DNA of 5,135 nt from Rhodospirillales bacterium. Its GTDB lineage: Bacteria; Pseudomonadota; Alphaproteobacteria; Rhodospirillales; Defluviicoccaceae. The notes beneath the pieces were generated by a model. The model ran no database searches. It saw nothing but the letters and a program-made list of their open reading frames with translations, and was not told where the DNA came from. The stretch covers positions 1 through 5,135 of the forward strand of contig JADJRE010000039.1 of NCBI GenBank assembly GCA_016712375.1, in the 5' to 3' direction. The translations under genes were made by a program, and so were the position numbers. Positions 4,862-5,135 of the stretch are shown here, one piece after another (positions within the stretch are counted from its first letter, which is position 1; the number at the start of each line of letters is the position of its first letter).

Positions 4862-5050
4862 ATGAAGAAGCCCAGCCTGCCAGAGTTCGTTCCAAAGCTT
4901 GTTGAGATGCCGGAAGGTGCCGAACACCTGACCTATCTCTACGAGTGCGTTCTATACGATCCAGAGAAAGAGACGAATCCGGCATTCAAGAAGGCGCTCG
5001 AAGAGTTTATTTCCACGCTGAACGACTTCGTTCCCAAATCAGGAATTTAG
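4862..5050 (+). CDS. Cargo gene D, small unknown protein (62 aa)
   Basis: ATG 4862 directly follows the stop of gene C (TAGATG), so translation is probably coupled; no separate ribosome-binding site is clear. The frame is intact. The product starts MKKPSLPEFVPKLVEMPEGA, continues HLTYLYECVLYDPEKETNPA and ends with a helix FKKALEEFISTLNDFVPK. It is rich in lysine and glutamate, unlike the arginine- and alanine-rich proteins of the host block, consistent with foreign origin. The last codons and stop lie inside the right terminal repeat. No family recognised; size would suit an antitoxin or a small accessory protein, but nothing in the sequence proves this. Confidence 0.65.
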   Translation: MKKPSLPEFVPKLVEMPEGAEHLTYLYECVLYDPEKETNPAFKKALEEFISTLNDFVPKSGI

Positions 5051-5080
5051 CCCTGATCCCACGTACTAATCCGAATAGCC
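5041..5080 (-). repeat. Right terminal inverted repeat
   Basis: This is the inverted partner of 3523-3566. The inner block AGGAATTTA (5041-5049) overlaps the last codons and stop of gene D, so the coding cargo reaches into the element's end. The outer edge at 5080 abuts the right copy of the 8-bp duplication. Confidence 0.88.
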
Positions 5081-5088
5081 GAAAGATG
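5081..5088 (+). repeat. Right copy of the 8-bp target-site duplication
   Basis: GAAAGATG, identical to 3515-3522, starts at the first base outside the right terminal repeat. Its last three bases are an ATG that may be the start codon of the interrupted downstream gene. Confidence 0.9.
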
Positions 5089-5135
5089 AACCGACGAAAC
5101 CCGCCGCGCGCTTATTCGAGCCGGTGCTGGTCGCC
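5086..5135 (+). CDS. Start of a gene at the insertion site, cut by the window edge
   Basis: Removing the element and one duplication copy restores AGAGGAAAGATGAACCGACG. This is a purine-rich ribosome-binding site (GAGGA at 3512-3516) three bases before an ATG. The element sits exactly after that ATG in the left copy and leaves a second ATG at 5086 on the right, now without GAGGA. In that frame the product begins MNRRNPPRAYSSRCW and is open to the window end. Another frame (5085 on) reads DEPTKPAARLFEPVLVA, also protein-like and also open on the left flank, so the true frame is undecided with only some 50 bases visible. GC returns to the host level here. Confidence 0.35.
   Translation, partial: MNRRNPPRAYSSRCWS

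Larger units (their letters stand above)
3523..5080. mobile_element. Transposase-less passenger element (mobile insertion cassette-like), 1558 bp
   Basis: The segment begins GGCTAATCGG and its other end, read on the minus strand, begins GGCTATTCGG. The ends share 21 of 22 outer bases and further blocks inside (see the terminal repeats), and a perfect 8-bp duplication flanks them. Base composition falls inside: 24 of 60 G/C at 3601-3660 and 33 of 60 at 4861-4920, against 43 of 60 at 2461-2520 in the host block. No transposase or recombinase motif was found in any frame. The cargo is one promoter-operator and four small unknown genes in the same orientation. Passenger-carrying, transposase-less elements with IS-type ends have been called mobile insertion cassettes and are thought to be moved in trans by a related IS. 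An 8-bp duplication with GG-initial ends fits several families, including ISL3 and IS1595; I cannot choose between them. Confidence 0.88.

Noticed and set aside
4505..4927. Minus-strand open frame of 140 codons over gene C
   Set aside because: It contains some protein-like text, but its third codon positions are less GC-rich than those of plus frame 2, and it would cross the well-placed starts of genes C and D.

Overview
The window is a GC-rich stretch (a hand count of 2461-2520 gives 43 of 60 G/C), coding on the plus strand. It reads as an accessory or phage-like block of small, tightly packed genes. Third codon positions are mostly G or C, genes overlap by a few bases or abut, and the recognisable products are a single-strand DNA-binding protein (SSB), an ASCH-domain protein and a protein with two AP2-like repeats. 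The SSB and its short neighbours recall Chloroflexota accessory genomes, but that is an impression from memory and not a demonstrated assignment.

Layout. Positions 3-910 hold the end of an unidentified protein and a cysteine-rich probable zinc-binding protein; both seem to change reading frame inside the gene. Positions 907-1970 hold two small unknown proteins and the AP2-like protein. Positions 1997-3486 hold ssb, a 68-aa unknown, the ASCH protein and a 106-aa unknown, packed so closely that one transcript is likely. The ssb frame is broken just before its end, so the conserved acidic tip ending in DLPF lies in the neighbouring frame.

Positions 3523-5080 are the main discovery. This 1558-bp, less GC-rich segment is bounded by imperfect terminal inverted repeats (cores at 3523-3544 and 5059-5080) and by a perfect 8-bp direct duplication, GAAAGATG, at 3515-3522 and 5081-5088. 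That is the signature of a transposition event, yet nothing inside resembles a transposase. The element instead carries a consensus sigma-70-type promoter overlapping a 16-bp palindrome, followed by four small genes of unknown function in operon order (A 3715-4072, B 4082-4577, C 4565-4861, D 4862-5050). This is the architecture of a mobile insertion cassette, a passenger-carrying element presumably moved in trans. It inserted exactly at what looks like the start codon of another gene of the host block.

A theme through the window is apparent frame changes: near 64, several in 590-800, near 2388, near 3752, near 4174, and three in 4590-4697. For gene A, gene B and ssb, correcting one base gives a whole number of codons and a sensible protein. 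This pattern suggests indel errors in the source sequence or genuine decay, and it should be settled before any of these genes is called a pseudogene.
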